A stretch of DNA of 64,000 bases from Paenibacillus methanolicus. GTDB lineage: Bacteria; Bacillota; Bacilli; Paenibacillales; Paenibacillaceae. The stretch is from positions 338,156 through 402,155 of the forward strand of contig NZ_VNHS01000010.1 of NCBI RefSeq assembly GCF_008124765.1, in the 5' to 3' direction. The position numbers and the translations under genes are program-made. Of the stretch, positions 1-8,866 are shown one piece after another. Numbering within the stretch: position 1 is the stretch's first letter; the number at the start of each line of letters is the position of its first letter. The notes beneath the pieces are model-generated. The model saw nothing but the letters and a program-made list of their open reading frames with translations. It ran no database searches and was not told the DNA's origin.

Positions 1-318
1 GAGCGGCCCGATCAGCAGCCCGAACGGAATAAACAAGCCGACCACCACGCCGATCGTGCTTCCGATGATCGAGGCCTTGGAACCGCCGAATTTTTTGACG
101 CCCCAGGCGTTGACCGCGTAGTCCGCGATGAACAGCACGGCGACCGTCGCCGTCTGGATCGACCAGAACCAGAAGCCGAAATGCTCGAACGACACGAAGA
201 AGCCGTAGACGAAGAACGCGGCATAGATCGCGAGCGCGCCCGGCAAAATCGGGTACACCGCTCCCGCCATCCCGACGAGGAACAATAACGCGACGATAAT
301 CCATCCGGCTATGACCAT
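1..318 (-). CDS. DUF456 family membrane protein (3' end cut off by window edge)
   Basis: The first 106 residues are visible; the frame is still open at position 1. The chain is very hydrophobic: a first membrane segment right after the start, a short turn with PILPG, a second segment rich in Phe/Tyr, then a basic patch (VKKFGGSKAS) followed by a further Gly-rich hydrophobic segment (STIGVVVGLF). The GxKxxGGSK-type loop between membrane segments is typical of DUF456 proteins, which have no known function. The ATG at 318 has an AAAGGGTGA SD that overlaps the end of the upstream HAD gene, 7 bases away, so the two are probably co-transcribed and translationally linked. Confidence 0.75.
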   Translation of the reverse strand, partial: MVIAGWIIVALLFLVGMAGAVYPILPGALAIYAAFFVYGFFVSFEHFGFWFWSIQTATVAVLFIADYAVNAWGVKKFGGSKASIIGSTIGVVVGLFIPFGLLIGPL

Positions 319-325
319 GATCCCA

Positions 326-1078
326 TCACCCTTTCAGCACGTAATGCTCGATCAAGTGCGCCACCGCATGCTCCGTATTCTTCACGATGACCGCGTCCGC
401 CGCCCGCTTCACGGCCTCTTGCGCGTTGCCGACCGCGACGCCGAGACCCGCTTCGCGAATCATCGCGATGTCGTTCAAGCTGTCGCCCATCGTCGCGACC
501 TCGCTCATGTCGATGCCCAGCACGCCGCACAGCTCGCGAATCGCGCTCGCCTTCGACACGCCTTCGGGATTCATCTCCCAGTTCCACGGAGAAGAATTCG
601 TGATTTCGATGCCGCCCCAGCCGCTCGTCTCTTCGTAAATGCTCTGCCGAATCGCGTCGTCCTCCGTGTAATACCCGAACTTGAGCCAATGATGCGACTC
701 GTAATCGTTCGCCGGCGCGATCCACTTCTCCTTATTGAAAATCCCGTCCACCGTATACGCCCAGTACCAAGCGCTCCCATGCTTCAGCGCCACCTCGTGC
801 AGCCGCTTGATCGTGGCCGCCGGCATCAGCGAGCGCCGGTGCAGCACATGCGGCTTGCGCCAAATTTCGCCGCCGTTGACCGTGATCATCGGCGTATCGA
901 GTCCTAGCTGCTCCGCATACGGCAGCGCGCTCCGAAAGCCGCGCCCGGTCGCGAAGCAGACCAGCACGCCGGCATCCAGCGCCTTGCGGATCCACAGCGC
1001 GTTCTGCTCGCTCACTTCCTGCACGTCGTTCAGCAGCGTGCCGTCCATGTCGAGCGCAACCAGTTTGATTCGTCGCAT
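326..1078 (-). CDS. HAD-superfamily (Cof-type) phosphatase
   Basis: 250 residues, a normal length for Cof-type HAD hydrolases, which remove phosphate from sugar phosphates, nucleotides or cofactors such as FMN or PLP in the cytoplasm. Motif I is DMDGT at residues 10-14, motif II the Thr in ATGRG near 44, motif III a Lys near 176 (PEGVSKASA), and motif IV GDSLND at 198-203. Between motifs II and III lies the alpha/beta cap of the C2 type. The substrate cannot be read from sequence. The start ATG has AAGGGGG upstream. The DUF456 gene follows within 7 bases, and a good sigma-A promoter lies at 1188-1215. Confidence 0.9.
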   Translation of the reverse strand: MRRIKLVALDMDGTLLNDVQEVSEQNALWIRKALDAGVLVCFATGRGFRSALPYAEQLGLDTPMITVNGGEIWRKPHVLHRRSLMPAATIKRLHEVALKHGSAWYWAYTVDGIFNKEKWIAPANDYESHHWLKFGYYTEDDAIRQSIYEETSGWGGIEITNSSPWNWEMNPEGVSKASAIRELCGVLGIDMSEVATMGDSLNDIAMIREAGLGVAVGNAQEAVKRAADAVIVKNTEHAVAHLIEHYVLKG

Positions 1079-1187
1079 TGATTCTCGTGCCCCCTTACGT
1101 TTGCGGCTGCCCTGCGCCCGCGCGCCTTATATGCCGCCGTACGGCAAGCGCGCATGACAAGGGACCGTTCTGACGTTCACTAGAAGA

Positions 1188-1215
1188 ATTTTAGCACAAT
1201 TCGCGCTGATTCCAA
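1188..1215 (-). promoter_or_regulatory. sigma-A-type promoter of the HAD/DUF456 pair
   Basis: Read on the minus strand, TTGGAA (1215-1210) and TAAAAT (1193-1188) are separated by 16 bases. Transcription would start about 100 bases before the HAD start codon. Inferred from consensus match only. Confidence 0.55.
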
Positions 1216-1367
1216 ACCAAACCAGCCGTCCGCGGCGCGCCTCCGCCGGGACTCATTCATTATAGAATCTTCCGTCTTGCCGCGCCCTACCGGATCTTGG
1301 GCAATTTGTGTCTGATTTTGTTCCCGAAAATAAAGATTCGGAAAAGGCAAATGCCGCCCGGCAAGCG

Positions 1368-1483
1368 AATTGGTTTGTGTGTACAGCCAAGGCTGGACAT
1401 ACAGCATTTCGCTACTACGGACGGCAATTGGTTTGTGTGTACAGCCAAGGCTGGACATACAGCATTTCGCTGCTACGGACGGC
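1368..1483. repeat. 58-bp direct tandem repeat, two copies
   Basis: Copy 1 (1368-1425) and copy 2 (1426-1483) differ at one base (CTACTACGG versus CTGCTACGG). A fragment of the next unit (AATT) follows. Each copy contains an imperfect self-complementary core (CAGCCAAGGCTG). The surrounding stretch 1216-1638 has no convincing gene; short open frames through the repeat lack SD sequences and coding character. The origin of the repeat is unknown. Confidence 0.9.
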
Positions 1484-1638
1484 AATTCAGCACCGAGAAG
1501 GTGGCGAGAAGGCGAAGAAGGAGGAGCTGAGTTTAGGCCAACCTAAATGAGCACCGGACTTCAAGACTGAACGCCAGATTCGATGCCGCGTTACTTCTTG
1601 AACTGCTTCGTGATCAAATGGCGGCTTTTTGAATAACC

Positions 1639-2517
1639 TTACACGCTGCGGCTGTGCAATCTGCGCCATAGACGGCGGGCCAACAGGCCGTGGGTCGGCG
1701 AGAAGACGAAGGCGAGCACGAACAGCAGCGCGGCCGCGCACACCATGCAGCCCGCGATCGAAGCGTCAAGCACGACCGCGGCGAAGTAGCCGAGCACCGT
1801 GCTGGCAATGCCGATCGCGACGCTGATCAGGATCATCCGGCCGAGCCGGTCCGTCAGCAGGTAGGCTGCGGACGCCGGGATGATCAGCATGCCGACGACG
1901 AGGATCGCCCCAACGCTCTCGAACGAGCTGACCGTCGCCATGGATACGAGTCCCATCAACAGATAATGGAACAGCGCGACGGGAATACCGACGGCGGCCG
2001 CCAGCATCGGATCGAAGGCGCACAACTTGAACTGCTTGAAGAACAAACCGATGACGAGCACGATGACCAGCAGCGTAAAGCCAAGCATCCAGACGGCCTT
2101 CGGCCCCATGTCGGCGCCGTGCAGCGTCCACGTGTTCCAGTGCACGTGCGCGATCTCGCCGTACAAGACGCAGTCGAGATCCAGGTCGACATTGCGCAAA
2201 TTCAAGCTGACGAGCACGACGCCCGCGGCGAACAGCGCGGTGAACACGACGCCGATCGAAGCGTCCGCTTGGACGCCGCTTTGCTGGAACAGCTGGATAA
2301 GGAACACCGTCACGAGTCCCAACACCGAAGCGCCGAGCAGCATAACGATCGAGTCGCGAGAGCCGCTTACCATGAAGGCGATAACGATGCCGGGCAGCAC
2401 GGAGTGGCTGATCGCGTCGCCGATGAGCGACATGCGCCGCAGGACGAGGAAGCAGCCGAGTATCGAACAGCAGGCTGCCACCAGCGAGCCCGTCAGCAAT
2501 ATCCAGAAATCCGTCAT
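1639..2517 (-). CDS. mntD: Metal ABC transporter permease (MntD-like)
   Basis: 292 residues with about eight hydrophobic segments, the usual length for an ABC-3 family permease of manganese/zinc importers. The DAISHSVLPGI stretch near residues 34-44 is a family hallmark. It overlaps the preceding permease gene by 4 bases (ATGA), so the two are translationally coupled and probably form a heterodimeric membrane channel. It is the last gene of a four-gene operon in the order binding protein, ATPase, permease, permease, the order of Bacillus mntABCD. Two different permeases argue for the Mnt/Tro type rather than ZnuABC, but the metal (Mn or Zn) is inference. Confidence 0.8.
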   Translation of the reverse strand: MTDFWILLTGSLVAACCSILGCFLVLRRMSLIGDAISHSVLPGIVIAFMVSGSRDSIVMLLGASVLGLVTVFLIQLFQQSGVQADASIGVVFTALFAAGVVLVSLNLRNVDLDLDCVLYGEIAHVHWNTWTLHGADMGPKAVWMLGFTLLVIVLVIGLFFKQFKLCAFDPMLAAAVGIPVALFHYLLMGLVSMATVSSFESVGAILVVGMLIIPASAAYLLTDRLGRMILISVAIGIASTVLGYFAAVVLDASIAGCMVCAAALLFVLAFVFSPTHGLLARRLWRRLHSRSV

Positions 2518-3458
2518 AACGGCCGCTCCTCCTTCCCGCTTACGTTTAACTGCATGGTCTGCTCATGAATGAGCGTTCTTCGCGCTCTGGTATGGGACAG
2601 CCGCTTCGCAAGCAGGCCGCGCCGTGGTCCGAACAGCAGCGACACGCCGAACAACAGCGTCTGCGCCAGCACGCTCACCGGTCCCGTGGGCAGGCTCGCC
2701 GTCGTCGAGCTCAGCCACGTGCCGACCGCGCCGCTCAGCAGGCCGAATACGCCGGCGAGAACAACCATCGTGCCCAGCCGGTCCGTCCAATAGCGGGCCG
2801 ATACGGCGGGCGTGATCAGCAGCGCGGCGACGAGGACGACCCCGACCGCCTGGATGCCGGCGACGACCGCCACGACGATGAAGAACATGAGCAGCTGATC
2901 CAGGAACGCCACCGGGAAGCCGAGCCCGCGAGCGAAGCCGGGATCGAAAGCGAGCAGCTTGAACTCCTTGAAGAGCAGCGTGCACGCCGCGATAATGACC
3001 AAGCTCACGATCAGCATGGCGTTCACGTCCGAGCCGATCATCGACGCCGCTTGGCCGAACAGGAACTTATCGAGGCCGCTCTGGTTGCCATAGTCGCTAT
3101 GTTGGATTTTCGTCAGCAGCACGATGCCAAGACCGAAGAAGCTGGAGAGTACGATGCCCATCGCCGCGTCCGTCTTGATCCGCGAATAGCGGGTAATGAG
3201 TCCGATGCCGAAGGTGGCCAGCAGCCCGGCCGCGCCCGCGCCGAGCAGGAACAACCCGATCGACTTCGTGCCCGTCAGCATGAAGGCGATGCAGATGCCG
3301 GGAAGCGCCGCATGGGCGAGCGTATCGCCCATCAAGCTTTGCTTGCGCAAGTAGGCGAAGCAGCCGATGACGCCGCTGCACAGCCCGAGCAGCATGCAGC
3401 CGAGCAGAATCCATTGGGCGTTCGGGTCGGTGACCATCGCCCAGAACGATTCCAGCAT
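2514..3458 (-). CDS. mntC: Metal ABC transporter permease (MntC-like)
   Basis: 314 residues, ABC-3 family, with the DTLAHAALPGI motif near residues 40-50 and the late motif ITPAVSARYW in a membrane segment. Partner of the MntD-like permease immediately downstream (4-base overlap). The C-terminal tail of about 30 residues after the last membrane segment is polar and basic. The start ATG follows the ATPase stop by 2 bases with GAGGG just upstream, consistent with tight operon coupling. Confidence 0.8.
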   Translation of the reverse strand: MLESFWAMVTDPNAQWILLGCMLLGLCSGVIGCFAYLRKQSLMGDTLAHAALPGICIAFMLTGTKSIGLFLLGAGAAGLLATFGIGLITRYSRIKTDAAMGIVLSSFFGLGIVLLTKIQHSDYGNQSGLDKFLFGQAASMIGSDVNAMLIVSLVIIAACTLLFKEFKLLAFDPGFARGLGFPVAFLDQLLMFFIVVAVVAGIQAVGVVLVAALLITPAVSARYWTDRLGTMVVLAGVFGLLSGAVGTWLSSTTASLPTGPVSVLAQTLLFGVSLLFGPRRGLLAKRLSHTRARRTLIHEQTMQLNVSGKEERPL

Positions 3459-3460
3459 GC

Positions 3461-4258
3461 TTACCCTCTCCCTTCGGCCGCCGCGGCGGTATCGGCCGAT
3501 TCGGCATGCCGGTTCAGGAACGCGAAGCGGCCGCCGTACGTCCGCTGCAGGTTCTCCTGCGTGAACGCGTCCTCCGTCTTGCCGTACGCCTGCACTTCCA
3601 CGTTCAGCAGCAGCACGGAGTCGAAATATTCCTTCACCGTCGCCAGATCGTGATGAACGACCATCACCGTTTTGCCTTCGCGCTTCAGCTCTTGCAGCAG
3701 ATTGATGATCGCTTTCTCCGTCGCGGCGTCCACGCCCGCGAACGGTTCGTCCATGACGTACAGGCTCGCGTCCTGCGCCAGCGCCCTGGCGAGGAAGACG
3801 CGCTGCTGCTGTCCGCCGGACAACTGGCTAATCTGTCGGTTCGCGTAATCGGCCATGCCGACCTTCGCCAGACACTCCAGCGCGATCGCCTTCTCCTTGG
3901 CGCCTGGCCGCCGGAACCAGCCCAGCCGTCCGTAGCGGCCCATCATGACGACGTCGAGCGCGTTCGTCGGGAAATCCCAGTCGACCGACTCGCGCTGCGG
4001 CACGTAGCCGATGAGCTTCCGCTGCTCGGCGCAAGGCTTGCCGTACACCGCGACTTCGCCCGTCAGCTTAGGAATCAGTCCAAGCGCCGCTTTGATCAAA
4101 GTCGATTTGCCCGCGCCGTTCGGACCGATGACGCCGACGAGCTCTCCATCCCCGATCTCGAACGACACGTCGCGCAAGACCGGCTTCTTCTGGTAGGCCA
4201 CGCTTAAGCCGCGGATCGCAAGCGGCGGCTGTTTCGTTAGCTTTGTGCTGCTTGGCAT
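3461..4258 (-). CDS. mntB: Metal ABC transporter ATP-binding protein (MntB-like)
   Basis: 265 residues. Walker A GPNGAGKS at 45-52, Q-loop near Q88, signature LSGGQ at 146-150, Walker B LYVMDEP around 166-172 and the H-loop in VVHHDL. It powers metal import through the two permeases encoded downstream. The N-terminus and the tail after residue 240 are a little longer than a minimal ABC domain. The SD is GAGGAGAG, 7 bases before ATG. Gene order and neighbours support an Mn/Zn importer. Confidence 0.88.
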   Translation of the reverse strand: MPSSTKLTKQPPLAIRGLSVAYQKKPVLRDVSFEIGDGELVGVIGPNGAGKSTLIKAALGLIPKLTGEVAVYGKPCAEQRKLIGYVPQRESVDWDFPTNALDVVMMGRYGRLGWFRRPGAKEKAIALECLAKVGMADYANRQISQLSGGQQQRVFLARALAQDASLYVMDEPFAGVDAATEKAIINLLQELKREGKTVMVVHHDLATVKEYFDSVLLLNVEVQAYGKTEDAFTQENLQRTYGGRFAFLNRHAESADTAAAAEGRG

Positions 4259-4282
4259 TTCGTCACTCTCCTCGCCGATTTC

Positions 4283-5233
4283 TTATTTGAGCGCGCTGAC
4301 AATGGTATCGACGTTATGCTTCACCATGCCAATATACGTACCTTCGCTCGTCCCTGCTTTCCCCAATGCATCCGAGAACAGCTCTCCGCCGATCGCGACT
4401 TCGTGTCCCATCTTGCTTGCGCCTTCAATTACCGCCTCGATCGACTTCTTCGGCACGCTCGATTCCACGAATACCGCCTTGATCTGGTTCTGCACGAGAA
4501 AATCGCGCAGCGCCGATACGTCCTTCGAGCCGTATTCCGAAGCCGTGCTGATGCCCTGCAGCCCCATCACCTTGATGCCGTACGCGTCGCCGAAGTAACC
4601 GAACGCGTCGTGCGCGGTGACGAGCACGCGGCTTGCTTCCGGAATGGAAGCGATTTGCTCCGCGGCGTAGTCATCCAGCTTCTTGAGCTCCGCGATATAG
4701 GCGTCCGCCTGCGCGCGGTAGTCGCCCTCGTTGGCCGGATCCTTCTCGATGAACGTGTCGCGGATGACCTCGGTCGCCGAAATCCAATTCTCCACGTCGA
4801 ACCAAATATGCGGATCATGCGCGCCCGAAGGATCGGTGCGCAGCGCGGATTCCGGCAGATCGCGCGCGACCGCGACCGTCGGCTTCTTATCCTCCATCTT
4901 CTCGAACATCTCGGCCATCTTCCCTTCCAGATGAAGGCCGTTGTAGAAGATGATATCGGCGTTATCCAGCTTCTTGATATCCCCTTGCGACGCTTTGTAT
5001 AAATGCGGGTCGACGCCCGATCCCATGAGTCCGGTTACTTCCGCATGTTCGCCGCCCACTTCGGCCGCCGCGTCGGCGATCATTCCCGTCGTCGCCGTGA
5101 CCGTCAACTTCCCGTCGCCCGCGGCCGGCTCGTTGCCGCCATTTCCGCAGCCCGCAAGCACGACCGCGCTCACCGCCGTATACGCCATGGCATACATCCA
5201 CCGCCGGATGGCCGAATTCGTTTTCTTTCGCAT
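4283..5233 (-). CDS. mntA: Metal ABC transporter substrate-binding lipoprotein (MntA-like)
   Basis: 316 residues. The signal peptide ends in a lipobox (VLAGC, Cys 29), so the mature protein is anchored outside the membrane. It belongs to the cluster A-I (ZnuA/TroA/PsaA) binding proteins: the His in GVDPHLY, the His in DPHIWFDVE, the His in TAHDAFGYF and a C-terminal acidic residue can form the metal site. There is no His-rich loop of the kind common in Zn-specific ZnuA, which leans toward manganese. First gene of the operon; its promoter lies at 5366-5393. Confidence 0.85.
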   Translation of the reverse strand: MRKKTNSAIRRWMYAMAYTAVSAVVLAGCGNGGNEPAAGDGKLTVTATTGMIADAAAEVGGEHAEVTGLMGSGVDPHLYKASQGDIKKLDNADIIFYNGLHLEGKMAEMFEKMEDKKPTVAVARDLPESALRTDPSGAHDPHIWFDVENWISATEVIRDTFIEKDPANEGDYRAQADAYIAELKKLDDYAAEQIASIPEASRVLVTAHDAFGYFGDAYGIKVMGLQGISTASEYGSKDVSALRDFLVQNQIKAVFVESSVPKKSIEAVIEGASKMGHEVAIGGELFSDALGKAGTSEGTYIGMVKHNVDTIVSALK

Positions 5234-5340
5234 TTCTCATCCCTGCCTTTGCCTGAATTGGTTCACGGCCGCGCGATCGGCGCCGCATGTCGTCGGACAA
5301 CTTTTACACCAGACCAATATTATTTCCTTTGTACATACTA

Positions 5341-5393
5341 TTTTACCTTATGCCTCTTTTTTATTATTATACAAAAAAGTTTCCACAGTGCAA
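5341..5393 (-). promoter_or_regulatory. sigma-A promoter of the mnt operon with a possible metalloregulator site
   Basis: On the minus strand TTGCAC (5393-5388) and a perfect TATAAT (5371-5366) are 16 bases apart. Just past the expected start point, plus-strand bases 5341-5356 (TTTTACCTTATGCCTC) resemble one half of the Bacillus MntR box (TTTGCCTTAAGG type). The promoter is well supported; the operator is tentative because the second half-site is poor. Confidence 0.6.
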
Positions 5394-5445
5394 CATTTAG
5401 TCCGAGCTTTTTCGTATATTCGTCTGCCTTGCGTTCGACAAAATG

Positions 5446-5495
5446 CCAAAAAGACCAGCAAGGACGGGCGATTCCCGTCTTTGCTGGTCTTTTGG
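5446..5495 (-). terminator. Intrinsic terminator after the penicillin-binding protein gene
   Basis: A long hairpin with arms 5446-5468 and 5474-5495 (AAAGACCAGCAAGGACGGG pairing with its complement) sits 26 bases after the PBP stop codon. The arms end in A/T-rich edges, so it may work in both directions. Confidence 0.85.
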
Positions 5496-5520
5496 TTTTA
5501 CAAATTCTTCGTCTGTGCGA

Positions 5521-7593
5521 TTACTCGTTCGCTGCTCCCGAATTGGCCGCGTTCGTCCCGTTGTCCGTGCCATCCGCTTGGTTAGCATTGGCGTTCGCGG
5601 ACGTCTTCGGCTTCTTCGGCACGCCGTTCATCCCGATCTCGTAATCGTACGCATCGAGAATTTTGCGCGCGACGGGCGCTGCCGCATCCGCGCCGAAGCC
5701 GCCGTAAGGCATGACGACCGCGACGGCAATGCGCGGATTGTTCGCCGGGGCATACGCGATGAACACCGAGTTATCGATGGTCTTGCCGCCGACGACCTGC
5801 TGCGACGTACCCGTCTTGCGTTCTACGGTGTAAGCCGCGCCGTTGAGCACGGCCACGTTGACCTGCGACATGCCCCGCTTCAATTCGTTCCAATACGCTT
5901 CCGGGAAGTCCACGGTGTTCAGCACCTCGGGTTTGAACGTCTGCACGACATTCCCTTCCGCGTCCTTGATCATGCTGACGAACTGCGGCTTCATGCGCTT
6001 GCCCTTGTTGGCGAGCATCGACGTATATTGCGCCAGCTGCAGCGTCGTGTAGCGGCCCTGCTGGCCGAACGACGCTTGCACGAGGGCCGACTGGGAGCTG
6101 CCGGCCTTCATTTCTTCATAATAGTTGATGAATCCGGCGCTCTCGCCCGGCAGTCCGCTCTCGGTCAAGACGCCGAGCCCGAACATCTTCTCGTACTTAT
6201 CCCAAATGTCGACGCCCTCGTCGCCGTGACGAATGTAGAGCTCGTTGCCGACCATCTTCGCCATCCACGGGTTGGAGGATTTGGCGATCGCCTTGGCCGG
6301 ATCGAGCAAGCCGTAAGCATGCCCCTTGGCGTTGCCGATCCGCACCCGATGCACGCCTTCTTTGCCGTAATAGAACGAGCCGTTGTCGTTCCAGGTCGTG
6401 CTCGTGGTGAACAGCTTCTCATTCAACCCGATCAGCACCGTGAGCGGCTTCTGCGTGGAACCGAGCGGCACCAGGGACGAGGGGAGTTTGCTGACTTCCT
6501 TGTCGTCTTTATACGGGCCTGGGATTTGGCGAATCGTCCCGTTCAACGAGATGCCCTGGATCGCATCGTAATCGTCCGGACTGATCCGCCCGCCTTCCCA
6601 GACGTTCGGGTCGTAGTCGGGCATGCTTGCCATCGCGATCACTTTGCCCGTGTTGACCTCCATCGCGACCGCGTACCCGGAACGGGCCATTGGCTGCCGC
6701 TTGGAAGAATCGGACGTATGCTGCAGGTAATCGATTTGATCCAGGATCGCCTGTTCCGTCGCCAGCTGCACTTCGCGGTTGATCGTCAAGTACAGGCTGT
6801 CGCCTTTCTCCGGCTTCGTCACGACGGGCGGTCCGATAATCCGGCCGCCGGAATTGATCGGGTACGTCTTCAGGCCGTTCTTGCCGCGCAGCACGTCTTG
6901 GTACATCATCTCGAGTCCGTCGAAGCCGACGTCCTCCTGGCCCAGATAGCGCATGAGCGGATCTTCGTTGTCGTCCCGGCCTTTGTACGTCTTCGTCTGG
7001 TCGGCGCCGTTCTCGAACTTCTTCAGATAACCGACCAGCTGCACCGAGACCGTGTCGTCGTCATAATAACGGATGCTTTCCTCGACGATTTCGATGCCTT
7101 TATATAAATCGCGGTGCTCCATAAAGTACGCGATCTCCTTGTTCGTCAGCCCGCTTTTGATCCGGCGCGGCACGGAGATCGTGTTTTTGCGGTACTCCAG
7201 GTCCATATTCTTGATGATCTTATCGAGCGTCAGCGCTTGCTTCGAATCGCCGTACTTCTGGAACACGCCGTGCAGCCGCGCCGCCAGCGCCTTCGAATCG
7301 TCTTCCTTCGAGCCCGGCTCGATCGTGTAGTAGAGCGACTGCGTCGAGGTCGAATACGCGATCGCCTTGCCGCTGGAATCGTAAATATTGCCCCGAATCG
7401 GCGGGATAAGCACGTCCTTCGAGCCGCGCGACGCCTCCTCCTCCTTCAGCTGAGGCCCCTCCACGAACTGCAAGATCGCCAATCTGACGATCAATACGCT
7501 GAATACGAAAAACGTCACGAAAAAAAACAGGTTCAACCGAAACGAGAAATGCCTGCGAATGCTAATCTCCCGTTTCTTCGGATCATCCTGCAC
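5521..7593 (-). CDS. Class B penicillin-binding protein (transpeptidase)
   Basis: 690 residues from the GTG at 7593, chosen because AAGGAGG lies 8 bases upstream; an in-frame ATG at 7611 has no SD. One N-terminal membrane segment (residues about 19-42) follows a short basic cytoplasmic end. An extracellular PBP dimer domain contains the RGNIYD motif near residue 67. The transpeptidase domain has the active Ser in STQK (379-382), SSN (439-441) and KTG (593-595). It cross-links peptidoglycan during elongation, division or sporulation; which one is not clear. The C-terminal 40 residues are Asn/Ala/Gly-rich and disordered. Closest in layout to PBP2-type elongation enzymes. Confidence 0.9.
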   Translation of the reverse strand: MQDDPKKREISIRRHFSFRLNLFFFVTFFVFSVLIVRLAILQFVEGPQLKEEEASRGSKDVLIPPIRGNIYDSSGKAIAYSTSTQSLYYTIEPGSKEDDSKALAARLHGVFQKYGDSKQALTLDKIIKNMDLEYRKNTISVPRRIKSGLTNKEIAYFMEHRDLYKGIEIVEESIRYYDDDTVSVQLVGYLKKFENGADQTKTYKGRDDNEDPLMRYLGQEDVGFDGLEMMYQDVLRGKNGLKTYPINSGGRIIGPPVVTKPEKGDSLYLTINREVQLATEQAILDQIDYLQHTSDSSKRQPMARSGYAVAMEVNTGKVIAMASMPDYDPNVWEGGRISPDDYDAIQGISLNGTIRQIPGPYKDDKEVSKLPSSLVPLGSTQKPLTVLIGLNEKLFTTSTTWNDNGSFYYGKEGVHRVRIGNAKGHAYGLLDPAKAIAKSSNPWMAKMVGNELYIRHGDEGVDIWDKYEKMFGLGVLTESGLPGESAGFINYYEEMKAGSSQSALVQASFGQQGRYTTLQLAQYTSMLANKGKRMKPQFVSMIKDAEGNVVQTFKPEVLNTVDFPEAYWNELKRGMSQVNVAVLNGAAYTVERKTGTSQQVVGGKTIDNSVFIAYAPANNPRIAVAVVMPYGGFGADAAAPVARKILDAYDYEIGMNGVPKKPKTSANANANQADGTDNGTNAANSGAANE

Positions 7594-7647
7594 GCCCGCT
7601 GCCTCCTTCATTCGTGTAGTCTATACAAACGCCCTTGCGAAAGGGCC

Positions 7648-8808
7648 TTATGATTCGCGAATATGCGTCCGGTCGAAATCGGCCGGGTTGAACCAGTTGC
7701 CCGACGCCGCCCACGTCGCATCCAGCGGGATCCATTGGCCGCCTTGGTCCGCAAGCCGCACCTCGTTCCATGCATGAGGACCGTATCCGCCCCGGCCGTC
7801 CGCGCCCTGTCCGGTCACGACCCGGACCTCCAAGCCGACCGTCCGCGCCATCACGGCATAGAGGCGGGCGACGTCGATGCAGACGCCCTTCCGGGAAGCG
7901 AACGTATCGGCGGGCGTCTGCTCCTTCCATACGCCGCGCTCCTCGTAATTGCGGGCTTTCTCCCAATCGTAGGCGATCCGGGAGCCCAACCAGTCGTACA
8001 GCGCCCTTGCCTTGGCTTCATCGCCGCGCGCTTTGGCCGTCACGGTCTCGGCCGCTTCCTCGATATCGGCGGGCACGGCCGCGTCGATGACCTCGTACTT
8101 GCGCTGCAGCACCCGCTTGAACTCCGTCTGCACCGCCTCGGTTAGTACCGGCCCCCGCTTGGCAAGCGCGTCGCCCGCCACCGGCTCCAGCAGCTCGTCG
8201 GCCGTCTTGGCGTAGAACGAGGAGCCGCGAATCTCGTCCACTAAAGGACCCGAGGGCAGCAAGGTGACATAAATGAACAACACCGCGAGCGCCACGAACG
8301 ATCGTCCCGCCCCGAGCATCGCCCCGAGCAACGCGCCGGCCGCGCGACTGCCCGTCTTCACCTGCCCGCGCCGCAGGCCGGCATCCGCGGGACGAACCGA
8401 CAGACGCTCGAACAAGACCGCCGCGAGCGGATATAGCTGGCCGAGCACGAGACGTATCAGCATATAGAGCAGCAGGAACAACACGCCGAACCTCAGCAGT
8501 TCGAAATCGCGCAAGCTCGTCGCGAACGTGTACCAGAGCTGCTTGATCGGCCCCAACTCTTCGCGAGGCACCGTTATTTCCCGCGCAATAAGCCAATCTC
8601 TTACATAGGGCGACATTCGCGAGGCGAATTTGCCGGCCAATACGAGCGATAGGACCGTGCTTGCGGTCTCCCACACAAAAAAGAAAAGGTGCTTCGCAGA
8701 ACCCGACGCACCTCTCCTCACCCCTTGAATGAGCGACACCAGCAGGACAACCAGCACGAGAAGCGCCACAGGCTCCGGCTTCAGCAGCGCCTGTACCCAT
8801 CCGTTCAT
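7648..8808 (-). CDS. Membrane protein with a transglutaminase-like domain
   Basis: 386 residues. The N-terminal 190 residues hold about four to five hydrophobic segments, a CvpA-like arrangement; the C-terminal part is a transglutaminase-like (TGc) fold with the catalytic triad Cys 310 (KGVCID), His 345 (GPHAWNE) and Asp 363 (PLDATW). Such domains act as cysteine proteases, or as cross-linking or peptide-processing enzymes, here probably at the outer membrane face. SD GGAGGAG is 5 bases before ATG. It sits between a small membrane protein and the PBP gene, so a cell-envelope role is plausible but unproven. Confidence 0.82.
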   Translation of the reverse strand: MNGWVQALLKPEPVALLVLVVLLVSLIQGVRRGASGSAKHLFFFVWETASTVLSLVLAGKFASRMSPYVRDWLIAREITVPREELGPIKQLWYTFATSLRDFELLRFGVLFLLLYMLIRLVLGQLYPLAAVLFERLSVRPADAGLRRGQVKTGSRAAGALLGAMLGAGRSFVALAVLFIYVTLLPSGPLVDEIRGSSFYAKTADELLEPVAGDALAKRGPVLTEAVQTEFKRVLQRKYEVIDAAVPADIEEAAETVTAKARGDEAKARALYDWLGSRIAYDWEKARNYEERGVWKEQTPADTFASRKGVCIDVARLYAVMARTVGLEVRVVTGQGADGRGGYGPHAWNEVRLADQGGQWIPLDATWAASGNWFNPADFDRTHIRES

Positions 8809-8866
8809 GGCTTCTCCTCCTTGTAGCTATGCCGCCCAGACCTCCCGAACGGGTCGCCTCGGCCAA

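Noticed and set aside
1297..1550. Short plus-strand frames through the 58-bp repeat
   Set aside because: Repetitive peptide without SD; explained by the tandem duplication.
5443..7107. Long plus-strand open frame of 554 codons
   Set aside because: It lies opposite the penicillin-binding protein, is Arg/His-rich without recognisable domains and has no SD; it is a high-GC antisense shadow.
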